A DNA stretch of 64,000 nt from Chryseobacterium sp. T16E-39 (GTDB taxonomy: Bacteria; Bacteroidota; Bacteroidia; Flavobacteriales; Weeksellaceae): assembly GCF_002216065.1 (NCBI RefSeq), contig NZ_CP022282.1:4774001-4838000 (forward strand). Direction: 5' to 3'. Below, piece by piece: positions 40,777 through 52,415 of the stretch. Position 1 is the first letter of the stretch. Each line of letters opens with the position of its first letter. Made by a program: the position numbers and the translations under genes. A model generated the notes under the pieces. It was given only the letters and a program-made list of their open reading frames with translations. It had not been told where the DNA came from and searched no databases.

Positions 40777-41421
40777 CTATTCCGCTTGTTTTAATGCAGT
40801 CTTTAATTCTTCAATTTTTATTTTGTAATTCTCATCATCATATACTTGTACATAATCCTCTAAGGCTGAGATGTATTCTTCTATAAACTCTTTATTTCTG
40901 GGATCAGCTTCATATTTGATCTTTGCACTGTTTATGGGAGCTTGCATTTCATATTGGCGCAACCTTTTACCTTCTTCAGACTTGTTGTAGAGGATTACTA
41001 TATTCTTTTCGTATCCGGGAATGTATTTTACGGGAAAGGGCTGATTCACCTGAGGGATCCGTATCGCATTTTCAATTGGATATATTGAAGCGGAGGTGGT
41101 CGAAAAGTTGGTTGAAGTGTATTTTCCATTCTGGTTCTTTACAATAGCTTCATAATCATGGATATACTGTTCATTTAAAGTGGAGTTTGTTTCAGTATCC
41201 GAAGTGATAATGGCAGTACTTTCGATGCCGTATTTATTTAAAAACCATGCGTTTAAAAATTGTCCGGCAACTCCGTTAGCAATTCCTAAAGGAAGGATAG
41301 GAAGCAGCATCCACCATTTTTTTGTAAGAAATGACAGAAGACAGAAAATAACAAACAAAAGAACCACAGTATAAAAACCGTGATGGCTTGTGAAAAATAA
41401 GATTTTAGAAATGAGAATCAT
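40777..41421 (-). CDS. Hypothetical membrane protein with extracytoplasmic domain
   Basis: The 214-residue protein has two or three membrane helices near the start (about 12-30, 37-55) and a soluble C-terminal part with strands such as TSTNFSTTSASIYPIENAI and FPVKYIPGYEKNIVILYNKS, then a charged helical end. I do not recognise the domain; the helix-sandwich start resembles a DUF3592-like pattern (PVKYIPGYEKN) but this is uncertain. It ends 35 bases before the trp promoter region on the same strand. Confidence 0.6.
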   Translation of the reverse strand: MILISKILFFTSHHGFYTVVLLFVIFCLLSFLTKKWWMLLPILPLGIANGVAGQFLNAWFLNKYGIESTAIITSDTETNSTLNEQYIHDYEAIVKNQNGKYTSTNFSTTSASIYPIENAIRIPQVNQPFPVKYIPGYEKNIVILYNKSEEGKRLRQYEMQAPINSAKIKYEADPRNKEFIEEYISALEDYVQVYDDENYKIKIEELKTALKQAE

Positions 41422-41530
41422 AGTTTAAAATTAAAATTTTTATTTAAATGAGCCTCCATTTAGTGATTATATTCCATATAAATTATTATTAAAAGGGATA
41501 TTTATCATCACTTTAAAAATTTATTTTTTA

Positions 41531-41538
41531 TACTTTTG
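41531..41538 (+). promoter_or_regulatory. -7 promoter element TACTTTTG for the small lipoprotein/cytochrome unit
   Basis: It matches TAnnTTTG exactly, 22 bases before the ATG at 41561. No clear TTG 17-23 bases upstream. Confidence 0.55.
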
Positions 41539-41560
41539 CTTAAATTTTATAGAAAAAATA

Positions 41561-41776
41561 ATGAAAAAAGTATTAGCACTTGCATTTATTGGAGGTTTAT
41601 TCGTAGTAAACTGCTCTAAAAAACCGGATCATTCTTTACAAGACAGCAACACCATGCTGGAAGAGCCGGAAGCTCCTGTTGTTGTAGATTCTACAAAAGC
41701 TAAACCTGCTGCCGCTGCACCTGTTGCTGCAACACCAGCACCAGCAGCTAAAACAGATTCTACGGCAAAGAAATAA
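41561..41776 (+). CDS. Small Ala/Pro-rich lipoprotein
   Basis: The 71-residue lipoprotein has a lipobox VVNC (Cys18) and a low-complexity mature part rich in Ala, Pro, Thr and Lys (KAKPAAAAPVAATPAPAAKT). Such tails act as flexible linkers at the outer membrane or periplasm. Its stop codon overlaps the start of the cytochrome gene (TAATG), so the two are translated together; a supporting role for the cytochrome is possible. Confidence 0.75.
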   Translation: MKKVLALAFIGGLFVVNCSKKPDHSLQDSNTMLEEPEAPVVVDSTKAKPAAAAPVAATPAPAAKTDSTAKK

Positions 41777-42150
41777 TGAAGAAATTATTTTTGACAGGAT
41801 GCGTAGGATTTTTGATCCTTTCCTGTTCCAAAAAAGAAAATACACCGGTTGATACTGCTTCTTCGGAAACAGCTGTTGTTTCCGAGCCTGTAAAAACTAA
41901 TCTTTCAGGAAGTCAGATGATTGAAACATTAGATTGTACAGGATGTCATACGGTTAATGAAAGAATGATAGGACCTTCTTATCAGGAAATAGCCAATAAA
42001 TATTCTGAAAAGGATGTTGAAGTATTGGCTTCCAAGATTATTGAAGGCGGAAGCGGGGTTTGGGGAAGCGTACCTATGCAGCCTCACCCTCAGGTATCTA
42101 AAGAAGATGCCAAAAAAATGGTAGAATATATCTTAAGTCAGAAGAAATAA
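41776..42150 (+). CDS. Cytochrome c lipoprotein (c551-type)
   Basis: The 124-residue product has a lipobox LILSC (Cys17) and a single heme site LDCTGCHTVNERMIGPSY (CxxCH, about 54-58). A methionine in VPMQPHPQ (about 98) is in the position of the sixth ligand. The size and helix pattern (EIANKYSEKDVEVLASKIIEGG, VSKEDAKKMVEYIL) fit a small class I cytochrome that shuttles electrons in the periplasm or to an oxidase. It overlaps the upstream lipoprotein gene by one base and precedes rlmF by 3 bases. Confidence 0.9.
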   Translation: MKKLFLTGCVGFLILSCSKKENTPVDTASSETAVVSEPVKTNLSGSQMIETLDCTGCHTVNERMIGPSYQEIANKYSEKDVEVLASKIIEGGSGVWGSVPMQPHPQVSKEDAKKMVEYILSQKK

Positions 42151-42153
42151 AAT

Positions 42154-43083
42154 ATGTCTGCTGAAAAATCCAGTCTGCACACAAGAAATCCTCATCGTAG
42201 TCCTTATGATTTTGATCAGCTCATTTCTTGTGTGCCAGAACTGAAACATTATGTTTTTGTAAATGCCTACGGAACACCAACCATTAATTTCAGTCTTCCA
42301 AAAGCAGTGAAACTGCTTAATAAAGCCCTTTTATTACACTTTTATAATGTTCATAGCTGGGATATTCCAGAATCCAATTTATGTCCGCCGATTCCTGGAA
42401 GAGCGGATTATATCCATTATCTTGCCGATCTACTGACAACGCAATCAGGTGGGATTCCAACAGGAGCTTCCATTGTTGGGTTGGATATAGGAGTGGGGGC
42501 TAATCTTGTTTATCCTTTAATTGCCCATAACTCTTATGGATGGACCATGTTAGGAACTGATATCAATAAAGATTCACTGAAAAATGCCCAACAGATCTTA
42601 GACCATAATCCGGATCTTTTGCCAGCTATTCAGCTGAAGCATCAACCTGATTCCAATCATATATTTAAAAATATCATCGGTGTTGAAGACCGGTTCATGT
42701 TTTCGATGTGCAATCCTCCTTTTCATGATTCTGAAGAATCTGCGATAAAGGGAAATGTCAGAAAAACTAAGAATCTCAACAAATCAAAAGTTAAAAAGCC
42801 CCTGTTTAATTTTAGTGGGCAACAGTCTGAACTGTGGTGTGAAGGCGGGGAACTTGCTTTTATTACAAAAATGATCAACGAAAGTACATCTTATGCTTCT
42901 CAGGTCTTATGGTTTACGTGTTTGGTTTCTAAAAAAGATAATTTACATTCCCTTACGAATCTCTTAAAAAAAGTAAAAGCCGTAGATTTTAAAACTATTG
43001 AGATGGCTCAGGGCCAGAAAATAAGCAGAATCCTTGCGTGGACATTCACTCCTCAGAAGGATCAAAAAGATCAGTTCTCATAA
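42154..43083 (+). CDS. rlmF: 23S rRNA (adenine(1618)-N6)-methyltransferase RlmF
   Basis: The 309-residue enzyme methylates A1618 of 23S rRNA. It has LDIGVGANLVYPLIA as SAM motif I (about 110-124), the catalytic NPPF in MCNPPFHDS (about 189-192) and the family ends with FKTIEMAQGQKISRILAWTF. Length and sequence match YbiN/RlmF. It is linked to the cytochrome gene by 3 bases. Confidence 0.94.
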   Translation: MSAEKSSLHTRNPHRSPYDFDQLISCVPELKHYVFVNAYGTPTINFSLPKAVKLLNKALLLHFYNVHSWDIPESNLCPPIPGRADYIHYLADLLTTQSGGIPTGASIVGLDIGVGANLVYPLIAHNSYGWTMLGTDINKDSLKNAQQILDHNPDLLPAIQLKHQPDSNHIFKNIIGVEDRFMFSMCNPPFHDSEESAIKGNVRKTKNLNKSKVKKPLFNFSGQQSELWCEGGELAFITKMINESTSYASQVLWFTCLVSKKDNLHSLTNLLKKVKAVDFKTIEMAQGQKISRILAWTFTPQKDQKDQFS

Positions 43084-43142
43084 TCTCATTTTCCCTTTAA
43101 CTGCATTTTTACGGAAATAAATTATATTTCTGGGAAAAGTCA

Positions 43143-43173
43143 TTGACAGTCAACTCAAAAATGCCTAAATTTG
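43143..43173 (+). promoter_or_regulatory. Promoter TTG-N20-TAAATTTG for lysS
   Basis: TTG at 43143-43145 and TAAATTTG at 43166-43173, 22 bases before the lysS ATG. Both elements and the spacing fit the flavobacterial consensus. Confidence 0.8.
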
Positions 43174-43195
43174 TAGGCTTTTAGAAAAATAAGAA

Positions 43196-44893
43196 ATGCA
43201 ATTATCAGAACAAGAAATCATTAGAAGAGAAAAGCTTAACAAGCTTGTTGAAATGGGGATCAACGCATTCCCGGCAGATGAATACAAAATTACAGATACA
43301 ACAGAATCTATAAAACAGGATTTTTCTGAGAGTAAACAGGTGAAGATTGCTGGAAGATTGATGTCCCGAAGAATTCAAGGGAAGGCTTCTTTTGCTGAAT
43401 TGCAGGATTCTACCGGTAAAATTCAGGTGTATTTCAACAGAGACGAAATCTGTACCGGAGAAGATAAAACGTTATATAACGAAGTATATAAGCACCTTTT
43501 AGATATCGGGGATATCATCGGTATTGAAGGTGAGCTATTCACTACGCAGGTAGGAGAAAAGACGGTATTGGTGAAAAATTTCACACTCCTTACCAAATCT
43601 TTACGTCCGCTTCCACAAGCTAAGACCGATGAGAATGGGGTAATACACGATGCATTTAATGATCCTGAATTAAGATACAGACAACGTTATGTTGATTTAA
43701 CGGTAAATCCACATATTAAAGAGATTTTTGTAAAAAGAACAAAACTGTTCAATGCCATGAGAACTTTCTTTAATGACGCAGGATATTTTGAAGTGGAGAC
43801 TCCGATTCTTCAGTCGATTCCTGGTGGGGCTGCGGCAAAGCCGTTTATTACGCATCATAATGCTTTAGATATTCCATTATACCTAAGAATTGCTAATGAG
43901 CTTTATCTTAAAAGATTGATTGTTGGTGGATTTGATGGAGTGTACGAATTTTCCAAAAACTTCAGAAATGAAGGAATGGACAGAACGCACAATCCTGAAT
44001 TTACAGCAATGGAGATTTATGTTGCTTATAAGGATTACAACTGGATGATGGATTTCACTGAGAAATTATTGGAATTCTGTGCAAGCCAGGTTAATGGAGG
44101 TGCAGTGTCTACTTTTGGTGAGCATACAATTAACTGGAAAGCACCTTACCCAAGAGTTTCTATGACAGAGGCTATCCTAAAATATACAGGTTTTGATATC
44201 ACAGGTAAAACTGAGCAGGAATTGTTCGTTTTTGCTAAATCTATCGGAATCGATGTTAATGAAACAATGGGGAAAGGAAAATTAATTGATGAAATCTTCG
44301 GTGAAAAATGTGAAGGAAACTTTATCCAGCCGACTTTCATTACCGATTATCCAATTGAAATGTCTCCATTGACCAAAAAACATAGAAGCAAAGAAGGCTT
44401 GACAGAGCGTTTTGAACTAATGGTTTGTGGAAAAGAGATTGCTAATGCTTATTCAGAGTTAAATGATCCTATTGATCAGAGAGAACGTTTTGAAGCACAG
44501 ATGACCCTTTCTGAAAGAGGGGATGATGAAGCGATGTTTATCGATCAGGATTTCTTAAGAGCTTTAGAATATGGAATGCCGCCAACATCAGGATTAGGAA
44601 TCGGTATGGACAGATTGATCATGTTCTTAACAGATAATGCATCGATCCAGGAAGTATTGTTCTTCCCTCAGATGAGACCTGAAAAAACGGTTCCACAGAT
44701 TGAGTTAGGAGAAGATGAAAAAGTGATTCTTGAAATCTTAAACTCTCAGGAAGAAGCATTCTCACTAGCTGAAGTAAAAGAAAGAAGTCAGTTATCCGGT
44801 AAAAAATGGGATAAGGCTTCTAAGACCTTAACTAAGAATAATTTAGTCAAAGTAGAAAAAATTGATGAGCAGGTTTTAATGAAACTTGCTTAG
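43196..44893 (+). CDS. lysS: Lysyl-tRNA synthetase with C-terminal extension
   Basis: The 565-residue class II enzyme has the N-terminal OB-fold (KIAGRLMSRRIQGKASFAEL), motif 2 FRNEGMDRTHNPEFTAMEI and motif 3 GLGIGMDRLIMFL. The typical bacterial length is about 500; here about 60 residues follow PQMRPEKT (EDEKVILEILNSQEEAFSLA, then VKERSQLSGKKWDKASKTL). This extension looks like a winged-helix or HTH-like domain and is known to me from related flavobacterial proteins. Its purpose is unknown. It has its own promoter and terminator. Confidence 0.95.
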   Translation: MQLSEQEIIRREKLNKLVEMGINAFPADEYKITDTTESIKQDFSESKQVKIAGRLMSRRIQGKASFAELQDSTGKIQVYFNRDEICTGEDKTLYNEVYKHLLDIGDIIGIEGELFTTQVGEKTVLVKNFTLLTKSLRPLPQAKTDENGVIHDAFNDPELRYRQRYVDLTVNPHIKEIFVKRTKLFNAMRTFFNDAGYFEVETPILQSIPGGAAAKPFITHHNALDIPLYLRIANELYLKRLIVGGFDGVYEFSKNFRNEGMDRTHNPEFTAMEIYVAYKDYNWMMDFTEKLLEFCASQVNGGAVSTFGEHTINWKAPYPRVSMTEAILKYTGFDITGKTEQELFVFAKSIGIDVNETMGKGKLIDEIFGEKCEGNFIQPTFITDYPIEMSPLTKKHRSKEGLTERFELMVCGKEIANAYSELNDPIDQRERFEAQMTLSERGDDEAMFIDQDFLRALEYGMPPTSGLGIGMDRLIMFLTDNASIQEVLFFPQMRPEKTVPQIELGEDEKVILEILNSQEEAFSLAEVKERSQLSGKKWDKASKTLTKNNLVKVEKIDEQVLMKLA

Positions 44894-44913
44894 AAATTCT
44901 CAAACAATAAATT

Positions 44914-44945
44914 AAATCCTGAAATGTTTTTCAGGATTTTTTTTT
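44914..44945 (+). terminator. Intrinsic terminator after lysS
   Basis: AAATCCTGAAA, TGT, TTTCAGGATTTTTTTTT forms a perfect stem with a T-run, about 20 bases after the stop. Confidence 0.88.
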
Positions 44946-44990
44946 GATAAACTATACTTTGGTATTTTTCGTTATTTAGAAAACTCAGTT

Positions 44991-45815
44991 TTGATGAAAT
45001 TCTTTATTTTGTTTTTTGTGCTTTTCTTTGGGATCATTCATGCACAAATGATCCAATCTATCTATTTTGAGCATGATTCATATAAATTAAATCGGGAATC
45101 TGAAAAGAAACTGGATAGTCTGGCTCAATTAAAAGGTAATTTGAAATTCAGGATTTTTGGAAATTGTGATTCCATAGGAAATGGAAATTATAATAAAATA
45201 TTGTCTGAAAATCGTGCCAATACAGTTAGTAAATATTTACAGACAAGAATTAAAAGCAATATTACTTTAGAAAACGTTATAGGTCTCGGTGAAGAAAAGC
45301 AGATCAATGATAACAGCTCAGAAGAATTACGGAGGAAAAACAGGAGGGTAGATATTTTTATTGATAGGGTATTGATGACGGGAGAAAAAATTTCAGGGGA
45401 AACCCGTTTGAGCTTTGTAGATATGAATGTTTTGGATATGAAGATTCAAAATACCTATTCTCTTCCTAACGTTAATTTTATTGGCGGCCGTCACGTCTGG
45501 CTTCCTACAGGTAATGAAACAATTGTTAAATTACTTAAAATACTCAGAGATCATCCAACCTTGGAGGTTGAGTTACAAGGGCATATTTGCTGCGACTACG
45601 ATAATTTTGATGGTAAAGATCTTGATTTGAATACTTTTAATCTTTCCTACACCAGGGCTAATGCAATAAAAGAATTTCTTCAGATGCAGGGGATAGATTC
45701 CAGCCGGATAAGGGTGAGTGGCCAGGGACATCTTGATCCGGTCGCTTATCCAGAAGAAACGGAAGCAGACCGGACCAGCAACAGAAGGGTTGAAATCGTT
45801 TTACTGAAAAAATAA
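44991..45815 (+). CDS. Secreted protein with two OmpA-like domains
   Basis: The 274-residue protein has a signal peptide (1-18, IIHAQ) and two consecutive OmpA/MotB-type peptidoglycan-binding modules without a beta-barrel. Module 1 (about 20-125) has SIYFEHDSYKLNRESEKKLD and ENRANTVSKYL, then RRKNRRVDIFI. Module 2 (about 150-274) has VELQGHICCDYD, SYTRANAIKEFL and ADRTSNRRVEIVLL. The second module is closer to consensus. It would attach to peptidoglycan in the periplasm. It is convergent with cydB (4-base gap). Confidence 0.85.
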   Translation: MMKFFILFFVLFFGIIHAQMIQSIYFEHDSYKLNRESEKKLDSLAQLKGNLKFRIFGNCDSIGNGNYNKILSENRANTVSKYLQTRIKSNITLENVIGLGEEKQINDNSSEELRRKNRRVDIFIDRVLMTGEKISGETRLSFVDMNVLDMKIQNTYSLPNVNFIGGRHVWLPTGNETIVKLLKILRDHPTLEVELQGHICCDYDNFDGKDLDLNTFNLSYTRANAIKEFLQMQGIDSSRIRVSGQGHLDPVAYPEETEADRTSNRRVEIVLLKK

Positions 45816-45819
45816 GCTC

Positions 45820-46824
45820 CTATTTTCTCAACTTACTAAATGAAGCCATCAGATAAAATAAAAACGGAAGAATAAACAGCGAGCCAAGCATTAATGCCCA
45901 TGCTAACGCTGAAATTGTCTTGGGAGCTGCTACATGCTCTATTAAGGAAAGATGTTGCCCGTTCCCTAACAGGATTATATTAGGGTTATGCTGATAAGTT
46001 GCTGCAATTAATATCATAATAACCTGAAATCCTGCCAGCGCCCGAACAGGTAGTAATTTTCGTTGGCTCATTGCCCGGAAAATTAGTAATAAGGCAACAG
46101 TTGCAAAGGCAATAGCCATAATTCCTAATGGTTTTGAGAAAACCCAGGTTATTAAAGGGATTCCGGAAAGATAAGCTGAAAGAAAAACAAGTGCACCGGT
46201 AACGACCACAAAAATCATGGTTTGCTTTGATTTTCGGATCATTAAATTTAATTCCAATCTATCCGTTGTTTCTCTTAATGAAAAGATAGAAGCCAGATAG
46301 GCACAAAGAGATACGGTAAATAAACCAACGCTAACTCCAAACCAGTTAAGCCAGCTAAATATGTATAAATCTAAAAAGGTGGTTGCATCCGGATTTATCG
46401 ACTGTGAAACAGTTGCAGCTGCAATTAAGCCTAAGAAAAAAGGAGTCAGGAGGCTTGCATAATAAAAGATTTGAGTATATAAAAATTGCCAGTCATCTTT
46501 TACGGCATCATAGTGTCTGAATGTAAAAGCGGTACCCCTTGCTATAATTCCTACAAGCATCAATACTAAGGGAATATGCAGGTAGGTTGACATGGTGGTG
46601 TAGATTTCAGGAAATCCCACAAACAAGATTACAATAGCAATAATCAACCACATATGATTTGCTTCCCAGACAGGAGCTATAGACTCGTACATGATCTCTT
46701 TTGTTTTATGGCGGGATCTTTTATTGGTAAATAATTCCACAATCCCGGCCCCGAAATCAGCTCCTCCCAAAATGACATACAAACAAATTGATAGCCAAAG
46801 AAAACCTATAACAACGTAGATCAT
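45820..46824 (-). CDS. cydB: Cytochrome bd oxidase subunit II CydB
   Basis: The 334-residue integral membrane subunit has eight or nine helices. It begins with the family start WLSICLYVILGGADFGAGIVEL and contains EANHMWLIIAIVILFVGFPE, as in CydB/AppB. It forms the CydA partner that completes the quinol oxidase with high oxygen affinity. It overlaps cydA by 4 bases, so they are translated together. Confidence 0.93.
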   Translation of the reverse strand: MIYVVIGFLWLSICLYVILGGADFGAGIVELFTNKRSRHKTKEIMYESIAPVWEANHMWLIIAIVILFVGFPEIYTTMSTYLHIPLVLMLVGIIARGTAFTFRHYDAVKDDWQFLYTQIFYYASLLTPFFLGLIAAATVSQSINPDATTFLDLYIFSWLNWFGVSVGLFTVSLCAYLASIFSLRETTDRLELNLMIRKSKQTMIFVVVTGALVFLSAYLSGIPLITWVFSKPLGIMAIAFATVALLLIFRAMSQRKLLPVRALAGFQVIMILIAATYQHNPNIILLGNGQHLSLIEHVAAPKTISALAWALMLGSLFILPFLFYLMASFSKLRK

Positions 46825-48164
46825 GATTTTGTATTTTTAGAATTAAACTGAGCGTCAGTAGGGTCATAAAGTTTCGGAACCATTTGTATTTGTCTTTTTA
46901 AAAGAAAAACTAAAATTAATGATAAGGAAACAAAAATTGCAGTGAAGAAATAAAATGAATATTGAATTCCCGGCATTGGAGTAACGGCATCAACAGTTCG
47001 CATGATTCCATAAATGATCCAGGGTTGTCTGCCAACTTCAGTTACTGTCCAGCCGGCTTCCAATGCAATATACCCAAAAGGGGTAGCAATAAGGAAAGTT
47101 TTTAATAGCCAATTTTTGGTAAGCCATTCTTTCCTGAAGAAAAAGGAGTATACATATAAAATACCAATACAAATCATCACTACACCGAAGAAGATCATAA
47201 TCTGGAATGAATAGTGCACGACGGCAACGGGTGGCCATTCATCTCTTGGAAAATCTTTCAGTCCTTTTACTTCTGCATTGAAGTCATTACTCACCAAAAA
47301 GCTTAATACTTTGGGGATTTTTAATGCATATTTTATTTCGCCTTTCTTTTCATCAGGAATTCCTCCAATGACAAAAGCAGCCCCTTTTTCTGTTTCAAAA
47401 TGAGCCTCCATAGCGGCTAATTTGATAGGCTGTCTTTTTGCAACAGATTTTGCTGCAACATCTCCACTTAAAGGAGCTCCGAAAGCTCCGATTAATGCAA
47501 AGCCCGCTGCAATTTTAAAAGCTTTAGTATGGAATTCTACATTTCGCTTTCTCATAATTAAAAAAGCATGAACCCCGGCTACAGCGAATCCGGTTGCGCA
47601 AAAAGCAGCTACGGTCATATGCAGTGCCTGTGGAAACCAGGCCTCATTGAACATTGCTTTAATGGGGTCTATATTTACATATTGTCCGTTGATGTAATCA
47701 AAGCCTGCCGGAGAGTTCATCCATGCATTGGCGGCAACCACTAAAATACCGGAAGCCAGTCCGCTAAGTCCTACTAAAAAGCCACAAAACCAATGGAACC
47801 ATTTGTTGAACTTATCCCATCCATAAAGGAAAAAACCAATGGCTATAGCCTCTATGAAGAATGCAGTTCCTTCAAGTGAGAAAGGCATTCCGAAGATAGG
47901 GCCGGCGTGTTTCATAAACTGTGGCCACAGAAGGCCTAATTCAAAAGAGAGCATTGTCCCCGAAACCGCACCCGTTGCAAATAAAATGGCGACCCCTTTG
48001 CTCCATGCCTTCGTAAGCCCTTTATAGACTTCATTTTTGGTTTTAAGATATTTCCAGTGGGCAAAAGCCATTAAAAAAGGCATCACCATCCCTACACACG
48101 AGAAAATAATGTGAAAGCCAAGTGACATGGCCATCTGGGCACGAGCTGCAATGAAATCGTCCAT
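46821..48164 (-). CDS. cydA: Cytochrome bd oxidase subunit I CydA
   Basis: The 447-residue subunit starts at 48164 (MDDFIAARAQMAMSLGFH), because CydA begins at this helix; the in-frame start 11 codons earlier adds no family sequence. The b595/d heme ligand His is in SLGFHIIFSC (about 18), and GRQPWIIYGIMRT is the conserved C-terminal motif. The quinol-binding Q-loop is of the short type. The oxidase helps respiration at low oxygen. The gyrB gene is divergent. Confidence 0.94.
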   Translation of the reverse strand: MDDFIAARAQMAMSLGFHIIFSCVGMVMPFLMAFAHWKYLKTKNEVYKGLTKAWSKGVAILFATGAVSGTMLSFELGLLWPQFMKHAGPIFGMPFSLEGTAFFIEAIAIGFFLYGWDKFNKWFHWFCGFLVGLSGLASGILVVAANAWMNSPAGFDYINGQYVNIDPIKAMFNEAWFPQALHMTVAAFCATGFAVAGVHAFLIMRKRNVEFHTKAFKIAAGFALIGAFGAPLSGDVAAKSVAKRQPIKLAAMEAHFETEKGAAFVIGGIPDEKKGEIKYALKIPKVLSFLVSNDFNAEVKGLKDFPRDEWPPVAVVHYSFQIMIFFGVVMICIGILYVYSFFFRKEWLTKNWLLKTFLIATPFGYIALEAGWTVTEVGRQPWIIYGIMRTVDAVTPMPGIQYSFYFFTAIFVSLSLILVFLLKRQIQMVPKLYDPTDAQFNSKNTKS

Positions 48165-50400
<2,236 letters not shown>

Positions 50401-50425
50401 TCAATTTTTCAAGTAGATATAAAAT

Positions 50426-50457
50426 AAAAAAAGGTTTCAGAAATGAAGCCTTTTTTT
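50426..50457 (+). terminator. Intrinsic terminator after gyrB
   Basis: AAAAAAAGGTTTCA, GAAA, TGAAGCCTTTTTTT forms a stem with one G-T pair and T-run, 26 bases after the stop. Confidence 0.85.
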
Positions 50458-50496
50458 ATGATGAAAAATTAATTTTAACATTTATTAAGATTTCAT

Positions 50497-50504
50497 TACA
50501 TTTG
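50497..50504 (+). promoter_or_regulatory. -7 promoter element TACATTTG for the DUF3857 pair
   Basis: It matches TAnnTTTG, 16 bases before the ATG of the first DUF3857 gene. No clear TTG was found upstream. Confidence 0.55.
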
Positions 50505-50520
50505 CTAAATTTTTATAATA

Positions 50521-52413
50521 ATGATGAAAATATTGACTATAGGAGCTTTATGTATAGCTTCGGTCTACTATGCACAGAATTATCCTGTGTCAGCAATTCC
50601 TGAAAATTTGAAGAAAGATGCCAATGCAGTTATCCGGAAAGATTTTACGACGATCCAGATTAACAAGATTGATGAGATCAAATATCAAATGAATACGGTA
50701 ACGACTGTTTTAAATAAAGGAGGAGACTCTGAGGCACTAACGTATATTCCTTATGAAAAAGGAGATCATATTTCAGATGTTAAAGTTATAATTTACGATG
50801 AATCCGGTAAAAAAGTAAAATCATATTCAAAATCAGATTTTGGAGATTTTGCTAATAACTCTTCTGGAGTTTTTTATTCAGATAACCGATATCTAGCATT
50901 AACTTATACCCCTACACAATATCCATATACGGTTGAGTTTTCTTACCAGATAACAAATGAAAATACGATTTTCATCCCAGATTTCGTACCATTCACTAAT
51001 ACTAATGTCTCACTGGAAGAAAGTCAATTTAAAATTGTCAATAATTCGGGGATTGAACTCCGTACAAAAACGTATCCTTCCCTATACAATTATACATCAG
51101 TGGTAGAAAGCAGCGATGGAACGGGAAAGGTATTTGCGTATAAAAATGTTCCTGCTATTGATGATGCTTTTTTACTCCCTAAACCTGTGAAAATTTTGCC
51201 CAAAGTAAGTTTCTCACTTGCTAAATTTAATCTGGAGGGAAAACAAGGCAGTATAACGAGTTGGAAAGATTTTGGAGTGTGGTATTATGAAAACTTAGTG
51301 ACGCCAGCGTCAGTTTCTACCCCGCAGATTAAGGCTGAAATTGCATCATTAAATTTATCCGGAACTAAAGAAGAAAAAATTAAAAAGATCTATCAATACA
51401 TGCAGAGCAAGACCAGATATATCTTTGTTGGATTAGGAATCGGCGGATGGTTGCCTATGATGCCAGATGAGGTACAGAAAAAAGGGTATGGTGACTGTAA
51501 GGGGCTTACAAATTATATGAAAACGCTGTTAGACGTAGCGGGAATACCGTCTTATTATTCGGTGATTAATTCAAGTTCTTCACAAGAATCTTTTGATCCT
51601 GATTTTCCTAAGATGGGTGGAAATCATGCTATTCTTATGGTTCCAACTGAAAAAGGGAATATCTGGCTGGAAAATACCTCTCAACAGATCGCTTTTAATC
51701 ATTTAGGTTATACGACTACGGATCGTAATGTACTTTCCGTAAAAAAAGAGGGGATAGAACTTATCAATACTCCTGTCTATTCTGCAGATCAAAATAAGGA
51801 GAAGCAAACGCTAAAAATTAAGCTTAACGAAGATAACAGTATTAACGGGCAGGGGCAGTTTGCGTTTACCGGAAATCAATACGATTACAGTTTGAGGTTT
51901 ACCACATTGTCTCCTAAGGAAAAAAATGAATTCATAAAAAATCAATTAAATGTTTTACATTTTGAGAATATTGAAATGAAGGATTTTGTAAATGATAGAG
52001 AGAATGCGGTTGCTCAATACAATTTGGATTTTAAAGCGATTAATTATTCTAAAAATGCTGGAAGTAGTATGGTCTTCAGAGCAGTTCCTATTTTTTCAGA
52101 TACAAATTATAAAATAGAGGAGAAGAGAGATTTACCGTTCGAGATCATGCAGTCTTTTGAAGATGAATATAAGATTACTTTCGAGATCCCTAAAAACTAT
52201 AAGATCGAAGAAGTTCCGACTGACGTTAAACTACCTTCTGAGTTTGGAACATATCAATTGAGTTTTGTGAAAAATGGAGAAGAGCTTACGGTTACCAGAA
52301 CAATCAGAGTGAATAAAGGAATGTATCCAAAAGAAAAATACAATGATTACATCAAGTTCAGAAAAAAAACGCTAAACATGGACAATTCTAAAATTTTAAT
52401 TTCTAAAATCTAA
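50521..52413 (+). CDS. DUF3857/transglutaminase-like protein with intact triad region
   Basis: The 630-residue secreted protein (signal peptide 1-19) has an N-terminal DUF3857 beta domain (about 30-250) and a transglutaminase-like core near 270-390. The nucleophile motif GYGDCKG has Cys326, and the second motif GNHAILMV has His369; the third, usually Asp, reads WLENTSQ, with Glu/Asn. Residues 440-630 form a DUF3858-like beta end. Bacterial transglutaminase-like folds act as proteases, cross-linkers or amidases, and the substrate is unknown. A second gene of the same type follows after 2 bases. Confidence 0.85.
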   Translation: MMKILTIGALCIASVYYAQNYPVSAIPENLKKDANAVIRKDFTTIQINKIDEIKYQMNTVTTVLNKGGDSEALTYIPYEKGDHISDVKVIIYDESGKKVKSYSKSDFGDFANNSSGVFYSDNRYLALTYTPTQYPYTVEFSYQITNENTIFIPDFVPFTNTNVSLEESQFKIVNNSGIELRTKTYPSLYNYTSVVESSDGTGKVFAYKNVPAIDDAFLLPKPVKILPKVSFSLAKFNLEGKQGSITSWKDFGVWYYENLVTPASVSTPQIKAEIASLNLSGTKEEKIKKIYQYMQSKTRYIFVGLGIGGWLPMMPDEVQKKGYGDCKGLTNYMKTLLDVAGIPSYYSVINSSSSQESFDPDFPKMGGNHAILMVPTEKGNIWLENTSQQIAFNHLGYTTTDRNVLSVKKEGIELINTPVYSADQNKEKQTLKIKLNEDNSINGQGQFAFTGNQYDYSLRFTTLSPKEKNEFIKNQLNVLHFENIEMKDFVNDRENAVAQYNLDFKAINYSKNAGSSMVFRAVPIFSDTNYKIEEKRDLPFEIMQSFEDEYKITFEIPKNYKIEEVPTDVKLPSEFGTYQLSFVKNGEELTVTRTIRVNKGMYPKEKYNDYIKFRKKTLNMDNSKILISKI

Positions 52414-52415
52414 AC

